Of a stretch of DNA of 64,000 nucleotides, positions 29,075 to 39,961 are shown in pieces. Source of the DNA: Ustilago trichophora (Eukaryota > Basidiomycota > Ustilaginomycetes > Ustilaginales > Ustilaginaceae); the NCBI GenBank assembly GCA_900323505.1, contig OOIN01000015.1, positions 682,001 to 746,000 of the forward strand. Direction: 5' to 3'. Numbering within the stretch: position 1 is the first letter of the stretch; each line of letters opens with the position of its first letter. The notes under the pieces are model-generated. The model was not told the origin of the DNA. It made no database searches and saw only the letters and a program-made list of their open reading frames with translations. Made by a program: the position numbers and the translations under genes.

Positions 29075-31086
29075 TACTGTGCAGATCAAGGTTGAGAAGC
29101 AAACGTGCGGCGGCGGCGGCGGCAGAGATGCGCAGGAGTTGATGTGCAGGTGGCATGGGAGTCGAGGTGGGACGAGGTGCAAAGGATAACGAAAGGGTGG
29201 TGTTTAACGTGCAGGCGTGGAGTTCGTGAGAGTAAGTGGGCGGATTGAAGAAAGCGAGGCAACAGGGATGATCAGCCACGTTGAACTTCATTTGAGCACA
29301 AAGCGCGTAGCCCTGCCACGACACAAAGCAGCTTTGCAGCATCGGCTTGGGAGAGACGTCACAACAGGGTAGGAGACTTACCTTCTGGAGCAATGTGACT
29401 GGATTGCGAAGGGTGGGACTTTCTGATGAGACCAGAAAAAGAGTTTCCACACGTTCAACGGAGCGGAAGAGGGCTAGATTCCGTGATAAGCGATGTAAGG
29501 TATTGCTGCACTGTTGCCTGAAAGTGCGTGCGTCAAAGAGGTTGGGTGGGGCGGGTTGCTAGCTTTCTTTTTTCACAAGGGAGGTTGACGTTTGGTAGTG
29601 CTTCCACGTTGGAGTTGGTTGTGTGGAGCCTACCGGATACTTTTCAAAAGTGGACGGAGGAAGAAGAGTGCACCAAGGCAAGATTTACGTTGTAGGAAGT
29701 CCAGGATGCTGTCCGAGACCGAGCTCGCGAGATTTAGACCGTAGAAGGGGGATACCAAGGACGATGGAATGTGTGTGAGAGAGAGAGGAAAGAAGGGCGA
29801 GGATGACCACTTTTCGAGCCAGGGCTTTCAAAGCGCAACAGGCTGCTGAAGAGGAGTGGAGAGGAACGAGGATCAACCTGCGCGATCGATTGGAGGATGG
29901 AAGGATGGAGGAAGGAAGAGAAGAAGGAAGGAAAGAAGAATGAGGAGAGTGTCTCTCTGTGAACAAGGTCAAGGTTGCGACAGCTCGAGTGTGCGTGTGT
30001 GGCTGAGAAAAGCCAAAAAGAAAAAGTGCTTGTGTCACGCAAAGGAGCGAGCGGAGTGCAGCGACCGCACAAACGCACTCGAGGAAGCACGCCGCAGATC
30101 CACACAAATTGGCCTTTGCAGCCAACGCGCACCTACTCACGCAGCAACATGCTCTCTTGGTCTTTGTACAGTACTGTACAGTATGTACTGTACTGTATGT
30201 ACACTCTGTTGCACTCGAGATAGCAATGCTATGATGATGCTACAGTATCGAGGCTGCACACTCTTTGCATCATCGCCTTTCTTCGCTCTATAGTTGGCTG
30301 GGCTGAGTAATGCGGCGTCGCATTGCGTCGACCTGGAAAGAGAGCTGCAGCTGCCGAAAACGCGGGTAACACATCTCACCGCCAGCATTGCGGCAGTGTA
30401 AGGTACTCAGCACTGACGCACAGTCATTCTAACAAAAGGAGCGGGAAACAAGTACAATCCAGTAGGGCCTTTTCTTTGATTCTCTCATACTCCCACTCAG
30501 CTGATCGTTTTGCTCTTTTCATTGTGATCAAATCACACACACACACACCATTTGGCGTGTGTTTTGAGCTCTGCGCATGCGAGCAAGCAGAGAAGAGAAG
30601 AGAAATGTGAGGTAGCAAGGCAGTTGGGCGTGACGTTGATGGCACCTCGCTTTTTCCTTCTCTGTGCGCTAGGTATGTCGACGGCGCGCGTCTCAAGCTT
30701 GGCCACGCTGGCGCTTGGTTGTTGGCTGTTGCCGAGGAGAAAAAAAAAAGGGTCTCGTGCCTGAATTCTCAACACACAAGCAGCCAAAGCGCGCGTTAAG
30801 AGTCCAAAAGAAAAGGAAAAAGGACCCTTGAAAAAGTCGCACGGCCCTTTTTACACAGATCGGTTTCGGTGACGAATGGATCGGGTAGCTTCACGGACTG
30901 CATCATTCAATGAAACTCAGGCACAATGCTTTTTTTTGGGGGGGTTGTAGAGAAGAAGACGAATGGTCGTATTGTATTGTTCGTTACAAGGATGAGATGA
31001 TGGACAAGAGCAAGATTCAGGGGTGACAAGGGTGGGTGAGGGATGGGGACGGAAGAGCAGAGATCTACGCTCATATCTGCGTCTTT
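29075..31086. other. Intergenic region upstream of VTS1
   Basis: This 2.0-kb region holds no supported gene. Near VTS1 there is a plausible 5' UTR intron (GTAAGT donor at 29381, AG acceptor ending at 29077, both on the minus strand). The CTGTACAG palindrome concatemer lies at 30165-30202. The right end is the 3' UTR of the GPI protein gene. Confidence 0.5.
30165..30202. promoter_or_regulatory. Longest CTGTACAG palindrome concatemer
   Basis: A 38-bp stretch made almost entirely of overlapping TACTGTACAGTA units with a TATGTACTGTACTG variation, about 1.1 kb upstream of VTS1. Same family as sites at 1023, 13595, 42856 and 46016. Function is unknown. Confidence 0.45.
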
Positions 31087-32103
31087 TTAGACAAGCAGAG
31101 CACCACCGACGATAACACCGACGACGGCGGTAGCACCGAGAGCATACACATTGATAAGACTCGAAGCCGAAGCAGCACCGCTCTTGCTGCCACTGCCGCT
31201 CGACGAGCCCGAAGACGAACCACCGGACGACGAACCGCCGCTCGGCTTGGACGAAGAGGTGGGCGAAGCAGCCGCCTCCTGGTTCCATGTGTAAGTGACA
31301 CCGCTCGCGGTGGGCGAAGCAACGGTTTTGCAATTGGACGAGGCCGGAGGTGTAACAGGGGTCGGGGTGACGCTCATACCCTGGCTGAACGTGTAGCTGC
31401 TGTTGTACACGCCGATGGGCAGATCAGCGTTGGCATCGCAGTTGGTGAACGCCTGTGGCTGGTCGTAGTCACCAGGCTGGTTCCACAGGCATCCCATGAG
31501 GTCGTAGATGTTCTTGCAATACTCGTAACTCGGGCACATGCGCATGCAAAAGACTGGCTGGCCTGGTATATCGCAAGCGCCTAGGAACTGGGTAAAGTAG
31601 CTTCCGTTGCGCATGGTGACACCAGCAGGGTTACCGATGCCCTCGGCTCCCTCCGAGTCGTACTCTCCTCCGCAGTCGTTGCTGCCAAAGTTCATGACCT
31701 TGGGATCGTAGGTACCCGAGATCTGGATGTAGCTCGGCGTGCGACGGAAGTGCGCCGTCTTGATGAATCCATCGGGCATGGGTCGAGTGCCGTTCTGCGG
31801 GTTGGTGCAGTAGGCCACCGCGATGGCTTCGGCGTCGACCAGATTCTCCTTGGTCGGGTCAGGAGGCATGAGAAGGCAAAAGTCGCTGGCGCTGTTGATG
31901 TAGATGGTACGTCCCATTCCGCTCAACGAAGCCGGCATGAGACCGTCGGATGCAGGCTTGGGCGTCCAGCTGCCTACAGCGGCGGTGCGCGTGAGACTGG
32001 GTGCGGGAGGTCCATCTCCGCTGATGACCGAGACCGAGCTGGTCTGAGCCTCGACCAGACCGACAAGGGCAGCAGTTGCTGCTACGAAGCCACCGAAGCG
32101 CAT
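31087..32103 (-). CDS. GPI-anchored secreted glycoprotein, basidiomycete type
   Basis: Protein of 338 residues that looks like a cell-surface GPI protein. A signal peptide occupies residues 1-19 (MRFGGFVAATAALVGLVEA). A globular Cys-containing domain follows (about 40-250; about ten cysteines, motifs YCTNPQNGTRPMPDGFIKTA and DCGGEYDSEGAEGIGNP). A Ser/Gly-rich spacer spans about 275-310, and the C-terminus is a hydrophobic GPI-attachment signal (ALGATAVVGVIVGGALLV). The central motifs resemble proteins annotated in Cryptococcus and mushrooms as macrophage-activating glycoprotein; that name is recalled from family memory and is not verified. The molecular function of that family is not well known. 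The ATG at 32103 is the first in frame and starts the signal peptide. It is intronless. Confidence 0.75.
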   Translation of the reverse strand: MRFGGFVAATAALVGLVEAQTSSVSVISGDGPPAPSLTRTAAVGSWTPKPASDGLMPASLSGMGRTIYINSASDFCLLMPPDPTKENLVDAEAIAVAYCTNPQNGTRPMPDGFIKTAHFRRTPSYIQISGTYDPKVMNFGSNDCGGEYDSEGAEGIGNPAGVTMRNGSYFTQFLGACDIPGQPVFCMRMCPSYEYCKNIYDLMGCLWNQPGDYDQPQAFTNCDANADLPIGVYNSSYTFSQGMSVTPTPVTPPASSNCKTVASPTASGVTYTWNQEAAASPTSSSKPSGGSSSGGSSSGSSSGSGSKSGAASASSLINVYALGATAVVGVIVGGALLV

Positions 32104-33733
32104 GTTGACGAGGAGAGTATGCTGAGGCTAGGGGATGGAGATTGGTGGTGGTGGTGGTGGTGGTGTGAGAGGAGGGGGAAAGAGAGGAGGACGGGCTAGT
32201 AAAAGGGATCCGAGCGAGTGGTCAAGTGGGCGAGGCGGGAGCAACAATAGACAAAAGACACTCTCTGCAACGGAACAACTTTTTTCTTGTGCATCCCTTG
32301 AAATGACAAGGCTCTTATGCTAGAGTTGGAACGAGCTTGGACCGCCTCCCTCCTTTGGCTCGAATGTTGCACCGCACTGCATACTCTGTACATCCTACAC
32401 GAGCTTTGGATCTCCGCCTCCTCTCTCTCTCTCTCTCTCTCTCTCTCAAGACACGCTCATGCTCGAGTTCATCGTCGGCTGATACGGATGCAGCTCCGAC
32501 TGAATGCTTCTGTACGCCTATTCTGCGCGACTTCATATTACGGATGCTAGGAATCCATTTCGAACCATCTGCCAAAGCTATCATGTCCCCGTCAGCTGCA
32601 TGGGACGAGACCACTTCATGTTCGAAAACCAGCCAGGCGAGGGCGGAGCAAGGGGGCCGCATTCCAGACTCTTTTTTTTTTTCTCTCTCAGCCGTTCATT
32701 CAAGCAACTCGACTGCCGTCAAACCGTCGGTCAATGACATCCGATTCGCCTCCCTTTCCTTGTCCAACTCCGATTTTTTTTTCAACTCTTTGGCCCTCAT
32801 AACATACACTTCCGTTTCGAACCTCGCCAAGAACATGAATAGGCGTAACTTGCTGTGTACTCACATGGCATAACCCACCGTGAGATTCGATCGAGCCAAG
32901 ACGAGTTGAGTACGACCGAGGCGAGTTTGAGTCTTTGTGTGGTCGTAGGGATTCCTACGTTTCCAATGTGCAGAAGGGGAGAACGCGCGCGGGGTTCACA
33001 ACGATTTTCGACACTCTGAAACCGTCTCAAGTTTTCGAGAAGCGAGGAAAAAAGAACAACACACACATCTTTTCGCGCGTCTGAACCCTGACCGACCGAC
33101 CCTCTTGTCCCACGCTACACCTCTTCATGCCACGGGATGCACACACACACACAAAATGAGAGAAGAGATTCGGTAAATGCCTGCCTGCCTTATTCCCTTA
33201 GCCGAGCCAGATGAGTTCGACGTGAGATCGAAACTCCTGCGTTGCGGGGAGACAGAGAGGGTGTGGCTGGAATGACATCTTTGTGCCTCCTCGTCCGCCG
33301 GCTTTGTTGCATCTCACCGCGGTCGTCTCTCGCCACCACACCCTTTTGATGCGATGCAACTGTATGGAAGCCAAGACCATTGCTCATGCGCAACTAGATT
33401 ACTACATGGACAAAGATCTCTTTCGTGTGCAAAACATGGAAGAATGAAGGAGGATTGCCAACACATTCCCATTTTGCCTGCTGGTTTTGAGCTAGGGTCG
33501 TACAACGAAAGGGTACGAACGAGATGCACCTCTGAGCCACTTTGAAGCCTCCTACAGCTGCTTGACTATAAGATCATCACAAGTACAAGCATAACATCGA
33601 CCAACTCATCCGAGAGACAACCCTTTGTAGCCTTATTAAGGCCGTTGAAGAGGAGAAAAGCCAAATCTGAGCCAAAAGGGACTTCACTCCTACCGTTTAT
33701 ATACGTACATCAAAGCAGATCGACCAATCAGAA
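32104..33733. other. Intergenic region between the GPI protein gene and tRNA-Ser
   Basis: This 1.6-kb region includes the GPI-protein promoter on its left (GGT repeat at 32145-32163) and a (CT)n tract at 32421-32448. No coding frame is convincing. The right end has the TATA element of the tRNA gene. Confidence 0.55.
33697..33704 (+). promoter_or_regulatory. TATA-like element upstream of tRNA-Ser
   Basis: TTTATATA lies 30 bp before the mature tRNA start, the position where TFIIIB contacts DNA. Upstream TATA boxes on tRNA genes are established in fission yeast; their role here is inference. Confidence 0.5.
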
Positions 33734-33847
33734 GACGCTTTGGTGGAGTGGTTAACACGTATCCCTGCTACTACAGTAAGCAACCAAGCGTGAGCTGGTG
33801 TTAGGATATCCTCTCTGAGGGCGTGAGTTCGAATCTCACAGGCGTCG
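33734..33847 (+). tRNA. tRNA-Ser (anticodon GCU) with 32-nt intron
   Basis: Full cloverleaf read by eye. The acceptor stem GACGCTT pairs with AGGCGTC (one G-T pair), and the 3-bp D stem is GTG/CAC with loop GAGTGGTTAA. The anticodon stem TATCC/GGATA carries loop CTGCTA, giving anticodon GCT (decodes AGC/AGU). A class II variable arm CCTC-TCT-GAGG identifies serine. The T stem is GTGAG/CTCAC with loop TTCGAAT, and the discriminator base G fits eukaryotic tRNA-Ser. The intron occupies 33771-33802, directly after position 37, the canonical place. A T5 run at 33849-33853 serves as Pol III terminator. The CCA end is not encoded. Confidence 0.95.
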
Positions 33848-34488
33848 GTTTTTGCAGTTTTTTTTGCATCTTTTAAACATCATGGTCATGTCTTCAGGCA
33901 TGCTATCATTTCTTTTGTGTGACGACTCACAAAGACGGATGGTGAAGCATACATTGTTGACGTTGTGGCGAGGAATGAGCTGTTGAGATGGGAAAGGTTT
34001 GGCGTCGATAGGCGGGCCCCATTTTGACAAAAATGAAACAAACGTTGTAGTTTGAGGGATTTGCTACTCTTGGCTTTCGATTCGGTATGGCTCAAAGACC
34101 AGATTGGTCATACAGCAAAAGCAATCAACACGATTGCTCAACCTCACCCAGTCTCGTTGCTTGAAACAATTCAGATCGCATCTCTGGCGCCACCAATATC
34201 TCGTACCTTGAAAACCTTGCGAAAAGCGAAGCCAAGCACTTCGTTGATGGTCTAACAAAGTGATAGATTGTATAGTGGAACGCAATGCATTGCGAGTATG
34301 TGGTTCAACAAGATGCGAATAGCGGTATATGTACATGAAAAGGATTGGGAAGGTCTATCCTTGACGCAGGTCGAGGAATCGATCCTCCCTTTTGATGTCT
34401 CTCTTTTACTCTATAAGCGAGAAAAAGACCAAGACATGATGCAGTTTGGAAAAACCAAATAATAAAATTTCCAAAAGCCAAAGCGTTT
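33848..34488. other. Spacer between tRNA-Ser and RLI1 3' end
   Basis: This 641-bp spacer holds the tRNA terminator and the RLI1 3' UTR (A-rich at 34452-34472). No gene is seen. Confidence 0.6.
33849..33853 (+). terminator. Pol III oligo-T terminator
   Basis: TTTTT starts two bases after the tRNA-Ser discriminator base, and a second longer T run follows at about 33859-33866. Confidence 0.8.
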
Positions 34489-36309
34489 TTAGTCCTCGAG
34501 GAAGAAGTACTGACCGGCGGCCTTCTGCTCCTTGTCCTTGATCGAGTTGAACTTGTTGACACGTGGACGGTAGTTGGTAGGATCACGACGCATCGACACC
34601 TCGAGGGTGGCCAAGAAGCTGTTCATACCGGTCAACAACGACTCGGGACGCTTGGCGGTGGCCTTGACGGAAGGCTGACCCTCGTAGACGATAACGCGAT
34701 CGGCAAGGTAAGTGGCCATGATAATGTCGTGCTCGATGATCATGGCTGTCTTGCGCGAGTGGATGATGAAACGCTTGATGACACGTGAGGCGATGATACG
34801 CTGCTCCGAGTCGAGGTAGGCCGAGGGCTCGTCGATCAGGTAGATGTCGGCGGGCTTACCAAGCGCAAGGACGAGGGCGACACGCTGCAGCTCACCACCA
34901 GAGAGGGTCTGCACATCGTTGTCGATAATGGCTTCGATCGACATGGGTTTGACAACATCGGTCTGGAACTGAGGGTGCATGAAGGCGGCCTTGATCTGCT
35001 TGAGCAAGAGCATACGAACGGTACCCTGGAACTTGGGAGCGATGGTCTGGGGCTTCATCGAAACGTTGAGCTGCGGTGGCTTCTTGGCACCGGCATCGGG
35101 CTCGAGCTTGCCTGCAAGCATCTTGACAAAGGTGGTCTTACCGGTACCGTTCTCACCGAGGAAGACGATGATCTCGGAATCGCTGAATTCACCACCCTCG
35201 ATGCTGAGGCTGAAGTTGCCGAGCGTCTTGGTCATGGGTGGGCAGACGTACTTGGGTGTCCTGTCGAGCACCTCGTCCTCGGCAGTCTCGGAGATCTTGA
35301 ACGAGAGCGACTCCTCACGGAAACGCATGTTCTCGGCAGGGATGTAACCGTCGAGGAAAATGTTGATACCATCACGAACGGGCGAGGGCACGGTGACGAC
35401 ACCGTACACCGAGGGGACACCGTAGAGACAGCAGATGAAATCGGAAAGGTAGTCGAGAACGGACAAATCGTGTTCGACGGCAATGACGTAGGTGTTGGAG
35501 TCGAGGAGGGATCGAATCATTCGGGCGGCATTGAGACGCTGCTTGACGTCGAGATACGACGAGGGCTCGTCAAACATGTATACGTTGGCGTTCTGAATGC
35601 ACGACATACCGATGGCGAAACGCTGCAGCTCACCACCGGACAGGTTCTGAACGTCGCGCTCGAGGACCTCCTTCAAGTCGAGCATGCTGATGACCTCCTG
35701 CTTGTTGTCCTTCTCGAGCTTGCCGTCGAGGAGCTGGGTGACGATAGCCTTGCCCTTGATGGCACGGGGGATGTGGTCGACGTACTGGGGCTTGATGAGC
35801 GCCTTGATGTTGTCCTCGAGCACCTTGGTGAAGAAGTTCTGCAGCTCGGAACCACGGAAGTACTTGAGGATCTCCTGCCAGTCGGGAGGGTCATCGTATC
35901 GGCCCAAATTGGGCTTCTGCTTGCCGGCGAGAATCTTGAGCGCAGTCGACTTGCCGATACCGTTGGTGCCTACGAGACCGAGAACCTGACCAGCACGTGG
36001 GGTGGGCAAGCGATGCAACTTGAACGAGTTGGCGCTGTATCTGTGGGTGGTCTCGTTTTCGAGGTTGGTGGGGAGCTTGATAATGTTGATGGCCTCAAAG
36101 GGGCACTTCTTAGGGCAGATACCACAACCGATGCAAAGGGATTCCGAGATGAAGGCGATCTTGCTGGTAGGAGTAACCTCGATACAGAGTCGACCCATGC
36201 GGACGACGGGGCACGACTTTTTACATTCCTGACGACATTTCTTGGGCTTGCACTTGTCCGAGTTGACAATGGCGATACGGGTCTCCTTCTCCTGAGGTGC
36301 GGGCGCCAT
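34489..36309 (-). CDS. RLI1: ABCE1/Rli1 ribosome recycling factor
   Basis: Protein of 606 residues (yeast Rli1 has 608), the essential twin-ATPase that splits post-termination ribosomes with eRF1 and aids 40S export. Two 4Fe-4S clusters sit at the N-terminus, with Cys motifs [14 protein letters not shown] and [16 protein letters not shown]1 has Walker A GTNGIGKS, signature [12 protein letters not shown] and Walker [16 protein letters not shown]2 has Walker [11 protein letters not shown], signature [12 protein letters not shown] and [13 protein letters not shown] hinge follows each domain. It is intronless with strong codon bias, which fits high expression. That bias leaves a stop-free frame on the opposite strand that should not be taken as a gene. 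The start at 36309 ([15 protein letters not shown]) is clear. Confidence 0.98.
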   Translation of the reverse strand: MAPAPQEKETRIAIVNSDKCKPKKCRQECKKSCPVVRMGRLCIEVTPTSKIAFISESLCIGCGICPKKCPFEAINIIKLPTNLENETTHRYSANSFKLHRLPTPRAGQVLGLVGTNGIGKSTALKILAGKQKPNLGRYDDPPDWQEILKYFRGSELQNFFTKVLEDNIKALIKPQYVDHIPRAIKGKAIVTQLLDGKLEKDNKQEVISMLDLKEVLERDVQNLSGGELQRFAIGMSCIQNANVYMFDEPSSYLDVKQRLNAARMIRSLLDSNTYVIAVEHDLSVLDYLSDFICCLYGVPSVYGVVTVPSPVRDGINIFLDGYIPAENMRFREESLSFKISETAEDEVLDRTPKYVCPPMTKTLGNFSLSIEGGEFSDSEIIVFLGENGTGKTTFVKMLAGKLEPDAGAKKPPQLNVSMKPQTIAPKFQGTVRMLLLKQIKAAFMHPQFQTDVVKPMSIEAIIDNDVQTLSGGELQRVALVLALGKPADIYLIDEPSAYLDSEQRIIASRVIKRFIIHSRKTAMIIEHDIIMATYLADRVIVYEGQPSVKATAKRPESLLTGMNSFLATLEVSMRRDPTNYRPRVNKFNSIKDKEQKAAGQYFFLED

Positions 36310-37191
36310 GATGGTGTATTGGTGATGCGCCTCGTGCTTTCTCTACTACGAGAAAAGCGAAAGGTCGAGAGAGGTAAGGTGAGGTGAGGTGAAGATGACG
36401 AGGTGAAGGACAGGAAAAACGAGTTGGCAACACGATCAAGAGACAATTGAGCTAGAACCCCACCTCCGTATAGGGTGCAACTCGAACTCAGCAGCGCGAC
36501 ATGGCTTCAAGAAGATCCAAATTTCACTCTCTCTGCCTCCTCTCTGAGCAAGCGAAGAAAAAAATGAAATGTAGCACGCATATATCGAAAGCTACATCAT
36601 TTTTTCAAAACTTTTGAAATTGGATCTTCGCCAGATTCAACTCGAAAAAAATACAAATTCTGGCGCATATTCGGCGCCGTCCTGGGTTGAATACAAATCT
36701 GAAGAGAAAAAAGTGTCGTGGCTGCATGCAGTGGGAAAGAGGAACTCCAGGTGGAGCAAGCTGCTCTGCCAAGTTTTGTATTCAGAGGAAAGAGATACAC
36801 AACGGGAAGAGAGACACACAAAGGCGGATGTGACGGTCTGCTTTGCATCCTTGCCTGGATTGATTTGAAATCAAATTTGCCTCAGTGGATCGCGCCTCAC
36901 GCCTGTGCTTGGCTACTGCTGCTGCTCGAATGGCTTGCTTTCAACACGCCATCTCTGGTATCGACGATGATTGACTGACAAATTGATAGCATTGAAGGAG
37001 GGCGAGCGAATGGTGGAAATGTTATGGAGGCACAGCAGGAGTTTTACGAGCTACGAGATGACTTCGATTGCGGATTTAGGGAAGAATCAGCGGTCTGAAC
37101 GGTGCTTGTGCGGCTGCTCAAGGATGATGGTGTGCATCGCTACGTGTGCGCATTGCATCAGGATCCTGAGGCTTACACCGCGCAGCTTGGC
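36310..37191. other. RLI1 upstream region and 3' flank of the Myb-like gene
   Basis: This 882-bp region has a CATATATCGA element at 36579-36588, about 270 bp before the RLI1 start, shared exactly with the enolase upstream region. No convincing coding frame was found. Confidence 0.5.
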
Positions 37192-37707
37192 TCACTCGTA
37201 TTTGAACTGCTCCTTCTTGAACTCCTCCTTCTTGAACTCCTCCTTCTTGAACTCCTCCTTCTTGAACTCCTCCTTCTTGAACTCCTCCTTCTTGAACTCC
37301 TCCTTCCGAGGCTCTTCCTTGCGCTTGCGCTTCGAGGGGCTTCCGACCGGAGTGACCGAGGGCTTGTCCTCGTAAAGCCCTAGGATATCCTTCGAGATCT
37401 TTCGGCGCCACTGAGCCTGGTACTGGCAAGCGAGACATTGACAGGTTGAGCAGAGAGCAAACAAGACGATACGGAATTCTTGTCAGCTGGCTCAGATCAG
37501 CATGCACTCCTTCCAAGGCTGCAATGCGTTGTTTCATCCAATCGTCGTTGAACTTACGGCAGATTTCTTACGGACGGGGCAGCCGTTTTCGACAAGATCT
37601 GCAGCTATGGCGTCGAAGAGCTTGCTGTAGTCGGCATGCTTGAGGACGTGTTGGACGATCAGAAAGCGTTCGTTATCGGTCCATGGCTCGTCGACTTTGG
37701 TAGCCAT
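37192..37707 (-). CDS. Two-exon Myb/SANT-like small protein with KEEFK repeat tail
   Basis: Predicted 126-residue protein from exons 37707-37558 and 37422-37192, joined across a 135-nt intron (GTAAGT donor, CTTGCCAG acceptor, phase 0). The start MATKVDEPW at 37707 begins the domain. Residues about 8-60 look like a single Myb/SANT helix-turn-helix: WTDNERFLIVQHVLKHADYS, then after the junction YQAQWRRKI in the place of the third helix with its conserved Trp. The junction restores this helix, which supports the intron. A basic stretch SPSKRKRK could be a nuclear signal. The C-terminus is a 15-bp minisatellite giving six KEEFK units plus a degenerate seventh, ending KEQFKYE. Exact function is unknown; DNA binding is inferred. 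The repeat length may vary between strains. Confidence 0.7.
37204..37306. repeat. 15-bp coding minisatellite
   Basis: Six perfect tandem copies of a 15-bp unit (TTCTTGAACTCCTCC on the plus strand) plus degenerate edge copies, in frame within the Myb-like gene. Confidence 0.95.
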
Positions 37708-38347
37708 GTCGGCCCCGATCTTCTTGCACATGACTTCGAGGTAGTGCGTGCCGATGACAGAGTGCGGAACGACGCTTGAGACGAGGAGATCTATCGCGAG
37801 TATGAGGCGGAATTCGTTGCACAATGCCGCAAGGGTAGAGAACCTTGTCGCGGATGATGTGTTGATGTATTATCGGCGCTTGTGCTGGTAGCGATTGCGG
37901 AGAAGAGCCAGGTGAAGGCTATGACAGTGAGGAGATGCTTTGATCAGCGATGGTGATGATGATGGTCAGAAAGAGTAAATCGCACAACGAGGAGCAAAGA
38001 GCTTGTTGCCTCTTTCCGCTGTGTCTATGGTGCCGGGAACGCTTGTTGTAACTTTCCGCATCCTTATCCCGCACAAGAAGCTTTCCATTCCGTTGGATTC
38101 GGAACGCGTCTGGTGGCCGATTAGCTCCATGACACCTGAATCACAAAGCTTAGGATTCACGTCGCAGCAGCGATCTAGTGCACAGGACGAGGTCCAGCAA
38201 CATTCCGACAAAGACCGAAGCTGGTCAAATGGTATTACAGTGTGTGTGGCATGCAGACTTGAGAAGCATGAACAAGGATTGGTGATGCGGATGCGAGATA
38301 CTGTTGGAGTTCGACAATCCATCATCATGCTTCTGCAGATCTTGTCT
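37708..38347. other. Spacer between the Myb-like gene and ATG27
   Basis: This 640-bp region between two minus-strand genes holds the 5' side of one and the 3' UTR of the other. The open frames here are shadows or random, and no gene is supported. Confidence 0.5.
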
Positions 38348-39340
38348 TTAGATGGGCTCGTACGCACCCCTTCCACCTGCTCCACTGTATCCACCTCCTC
38401 CACGGTTGCCCGACACCGTCTGCCACACATGAGTAGCAGCATCGCGGGCGATGTACGGCGACTCCCTCCAGAAGTCCTTGTGCGGCACCAGATCCCAGCC
38501 GCTCGCACCGTAGTTGTTATAGTTGTTGTACATGCCGAGACCCATGTATGCGATGAAGCCGACGATAAGAAGGAAGAAGAGCCAGCTAAAGAAGCCCCAT
38601 CCTCCGTCTGATGTGTCCGATCCGCTGCTACCATCCTTGCCCTTACCACTGTCATTCCCACCCTTGGACGGAGTACCGCCATTACCTGGCTTGGATGCAG
38701 TAGAGGAGCACGCAAACTTTGTAGGCCAACGAAGCTTGAGCTTTCCGTCGGCTCGATCATAGCTCCTGGCGGTAGGATGCGAGTCGGCATCCGCTTTCGG
38801 ATCGCAAACAAGCTCAAGCTCGGCCTTCTGCTCGTGTCCAGCGTATTTGGCACCAGGAAGCTGAAGCTCGATACTCTTCTCTCCACCTTCGAGTTCCTCG
38901 CCCCATTCTACTTTGGCCTCGATCTTGCTACCACCCGACTCGCCCGAGTAGGCGACGGGGATGGCCTGTGTGACGATAGTCTTGTCGTCCTTGATGGTCT
39001 CAATGGTGATGCATATCCTCGTTCCACGTGGGCACTGATCCTTCTCGTCGCGATTGGGATCAGCTTCGAGCGGCTTGCAGAGGTCAATGTCGATGGTGGT
39101 TTTGGTCTCTGATGGTGGTGTCGATTCCTGATTTGAGGTGCGAATCGGGTATGCAATCTTGGAAAGATCAAAAGATTGCTTGGATGAAACAGCTACATTG
39201 CTGCAATCGAATGGCGAGAGTGTCTGTTTGGCAGCGGATACGATCGAGGTCTGTTGGATGAGCAGCAAAAGAGAAGCTGCGAGGAGACCAAGGTTGCGTC
39301 TTTCACGCGTTCTGCGTGGCGCAGCGGGACAAGCTGGCAT
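38348..39340 (-). CDS. ATG27: Autophagy protein Atg27
   Basis: Protein of 330 residues, a type I membrane protein that cycles between Golgi, endosome and vacuole and is needed with Atg9 for autophagosome formation. The ATG at 39340 (MPACPAAPRR) is the first true ATG; the longer frame begins at a non-ATG codon. The signal peptide ends near residue 37 (LLLLIQQTSIVSAA). The luminal mannose-6-phosphate-receptor-like domain spans about 40-220, with Cys motifs DCSNVAV, DLCKP, QCPRGTRICI and LVCDPKAD. A Gly/Ser linker leads to one membrane span (about 244-264, FFSWLFFLLIVGFIAYMGLG). The cytosolic tail with SGWDLVPHKDFWRESPYIAR and TYR-containing NNY motifs matches Atg27. It is divergent from the Ataxin-3 gene. 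Confidence 0.88.
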   Translation of the reverse strand: MPACPAAPRRTRERRNLGLLAASLLLLIQQTSIVSAAKQTLSPFDCSNVAVSSKQSFDLSKIAYPIRTSNQESTPPSETKTTIDIDLCKPLEADPNRDEKDQCPRGTRICITIETIKDDKTIVTQAIPVAYSGESGGSKIEAKVEWGEELEGGEKSIELQLPGAKYAGHEQKAELELVCDPKADADSHPTARSYDRADGKLKLRWPTKFACSSTASKPGNGGTPSKGGNDSGKGKDGSSGSDTSDGGWGFFSWLFFLLIVGFIAYMGLGMYNNYNNYGASGWDLVPHKDFWRESPYIARDAATHVWQTVSGNRGGGGYSGAGGRGAYEPI

Positions 39341-39961
39341 GTTGTTCGGCCGTTGCACTGATAAGCTGTTCAAACGAAGCGCTTTCCGAATGAGAGCTTG
39401 CTACTTGCAGTGTTGATCAAGTGTTGCAGAAGCGGATCAGATCTGGCCTGTGACTTGTGTGGTTCGAGAGGGTGTGATAACAGAGAATGGAGAGGAACTT
39501 GGTGGTGGGTGGCCTTTGCGCGGTGCCATCGATTTGGCAGGTCTAAAAAAGGGGACTTTCTTGCGATTCCCGAGGATTTCGGGAGCGCTCAAAACGAGAC
39601 AGGGCTAGCGCAGCTCAGCAAGGCCAACGCCGAAACCGAAACCGAGCCAAAAGCGAGAAGCCTCCACACCAACCTCACACCAACCTCACAAACGTGTCAG
39701 AGCGTGAATCACACAGATCTTCATTTGTGATTGTCAAGAAACACGGAATCAAACGACGCGCAATCATCGACTCAGCTCTCCTCTTCCTTCCCTCTTTACC
39801 AATCACATTCACTCTACTGAGCTTCCAAAGGGCGGACACAGAAGACGGCGCGGAACGATCAGGCGGCTCATTGGCACACAGAGGACAGTTCTGCTCGCTC
39901 GTTCTTCACCTTCACCTTCACCTTCCTCCTCCTCCTTCCTACAGGGTCAATCGGAGCGACG
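39341..39961. promoter_or_regulatory. Divergent promoter region ATG27 / ATXN3
   Basis: This 621-bp region between two divergent start codons contains a CCTTCACCTTCACC repeat just before the ATXN3 start. No defined operator is recognised. Confidence 0.5.

Noticed and set aside
34375..34395. GAGGAATCGATCCTC palindrome resembling a tRNA T-arm
   Set aside because: It is only a local palindrome. The loop lacks the TTC start and no other cloverleaf arms are present.
34975..36387. 470-codon open frame on the plus strand opposite RLI1
   Set aside because: It is the mirror of a strongly codon-biased gene (few codons whose complement is a stop). Its Leu/Val/Gly/Asp-rich composition is typical of such shadows.
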